DNA of 5,704 bases from Paracoccaceae bacterium (GTDB lineage Bacteria; Pseudomonadota; Alphaproteobacteria; Rhodobacterales; Rhodobacteraceae): assembly GCA_003511785.1 (NCBI GenBank), contig DOIS01000171.1:1-5704 (forward strand). The letters are read 5' to 3'. The position numbers were made by a program, and so were the translations under genes. Shown piece by piece: positions 5,440 through 5,704 of this stretch (the stretch's first letter is position 1; the number at the start of each line of letters is the position of its first letter). The notes under the pieces are model-generated. The model did no database searches, had not been told where the DNA came from, and saw only the letters and a program-made list of their open reading frames with translations.

Positions 5440-5704
5440 TTTTCTTAAGATTCTGAAAACACCACACGCCCCCGCCCGCCCCGCAGGCAGCCGGACACAA
5501 GGCGGCGCGCCGCGACCGGTCGCATGGTGAAACCCGGGCTTGAGAGACGAGTTTGAGGGGGATCTGGTAGCGGAGGAGCGTTCTGGGCGGACACCCCACG
5601 AGCTAACCCTTTGTAAAATGACCGTCATCCGACCTTGGGAGAAACGTAGACGCCAATAGAGATGCTCGCCGGCGCATTTCCAAAGCCATAGGTAGAGGTA
5701 GAGG

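Larger units (their letters stand above)
5297..5704. other. Non-coding region upstream of the ugp operon
   Basis: These 408 bases contain no gene I can support. The part next to ugpB (to about 5460) holds the ribosome site, the two dyads, three GGGG runs at 6-base intervals (5345-5360, plus strand) and the PhoB-like box. From about 5461 to 5520 the DNA is very GC-rich with no recognisable signal. From about 5600 to the edge it becomes lower in GC and codon-like structure is absent. The last 14 bases are a short tandem repeat of GGTAGA. A neighbouring gene or mobile-element remnant may begin beyond the edge, but nothing here identifies it. Confidence 0.6.

Noticed and set aside
5297..5599. N-terminal extension of UgpB by 101 residues
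   Set aside because: The frame is open, but the ATG at 5296 has a proper ribosome site and is followed at once by a Sec signal peptide. The upstream part contains the promoter-like elements.
5560..5620. Resemblance to a 23S rRNA segment (GGTAG...GGAGCGTTCT)
   Set aside because: The similarity covers only a few bases and the flanks do not continue as rRNA. No tRNA cloverleaf or CRISPR repeat was seen either.
5540..5659. Small plus-strand frame from TTG, 39 codons, diverging from ugpB
   Set aside because: No ribosome binding site, no recognised domain, and a rare start codon. Too little to call a gene.

Overview
The window is the upstream end and body of a single minus-strand operon for uptake of sn-glycerol 3-phosphate and glycerophosphodiesters, in the order ugpB-ugpA-ugpE-ugpC followed by a fifth gene cut by the left edge. 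High GC content, strongly GC-rich third codon positions and long spurious open frames on the opposite strand suggest a GC-rich proteobacterium. The protein sequences look alphaproteobacterial, perhaps Rhodobacteraceae, but that is inference and no marker gene is present.

Layout, read right to left in the direction of transcription. Positions 5704-5297 are non-coding control DNA. They hold an AT-rich patch, a possible PhoB box, two copies of the dyad GTGCG-N5-CGCAC, and a good ribosome binding site. The outermost ~100 bases are lower in GC and unexplained. Next is ugpB (5296-3989), the periplasmic binding protein, followed by a 72-nt gap with a 12-bp perfect hairpin. Then come ugpA (3916-3035) and ugpE (3026-2103), the two membrane permeases, spaced by 8 nt. 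ugpC (2058-1015), the ATPase, follows. Its stop codon overlaps the GTG start of an endonuclease/exonuclease/phosphatase (EEP) superfamily protein (1018 to beyond base 1).

The first four proteins form a complete type I ABC importer: UgpB captures the ligand, UgpA and UgpE form the channel, and a UgpC dimer powers it. In E. coli the fifth gene is ugpQ, a cytosolic glycerophosphodiester phosphodiesterase with a TIM-barrel fold. Here that place is taken by an unrelated metal-dependent phosphoesterase fold with an essentially complete active site. Together with a Trp-to-His change at the ligand-selectivity position of UgpB, this suggests a variant Ugp system that may prefer a glycerophosphodiester over glycerol 3-phosphate. 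That is a hypothesis, not a demonstrated function. I saw no insertion sequence, CRISPR array, tRNA or rRNA gene.
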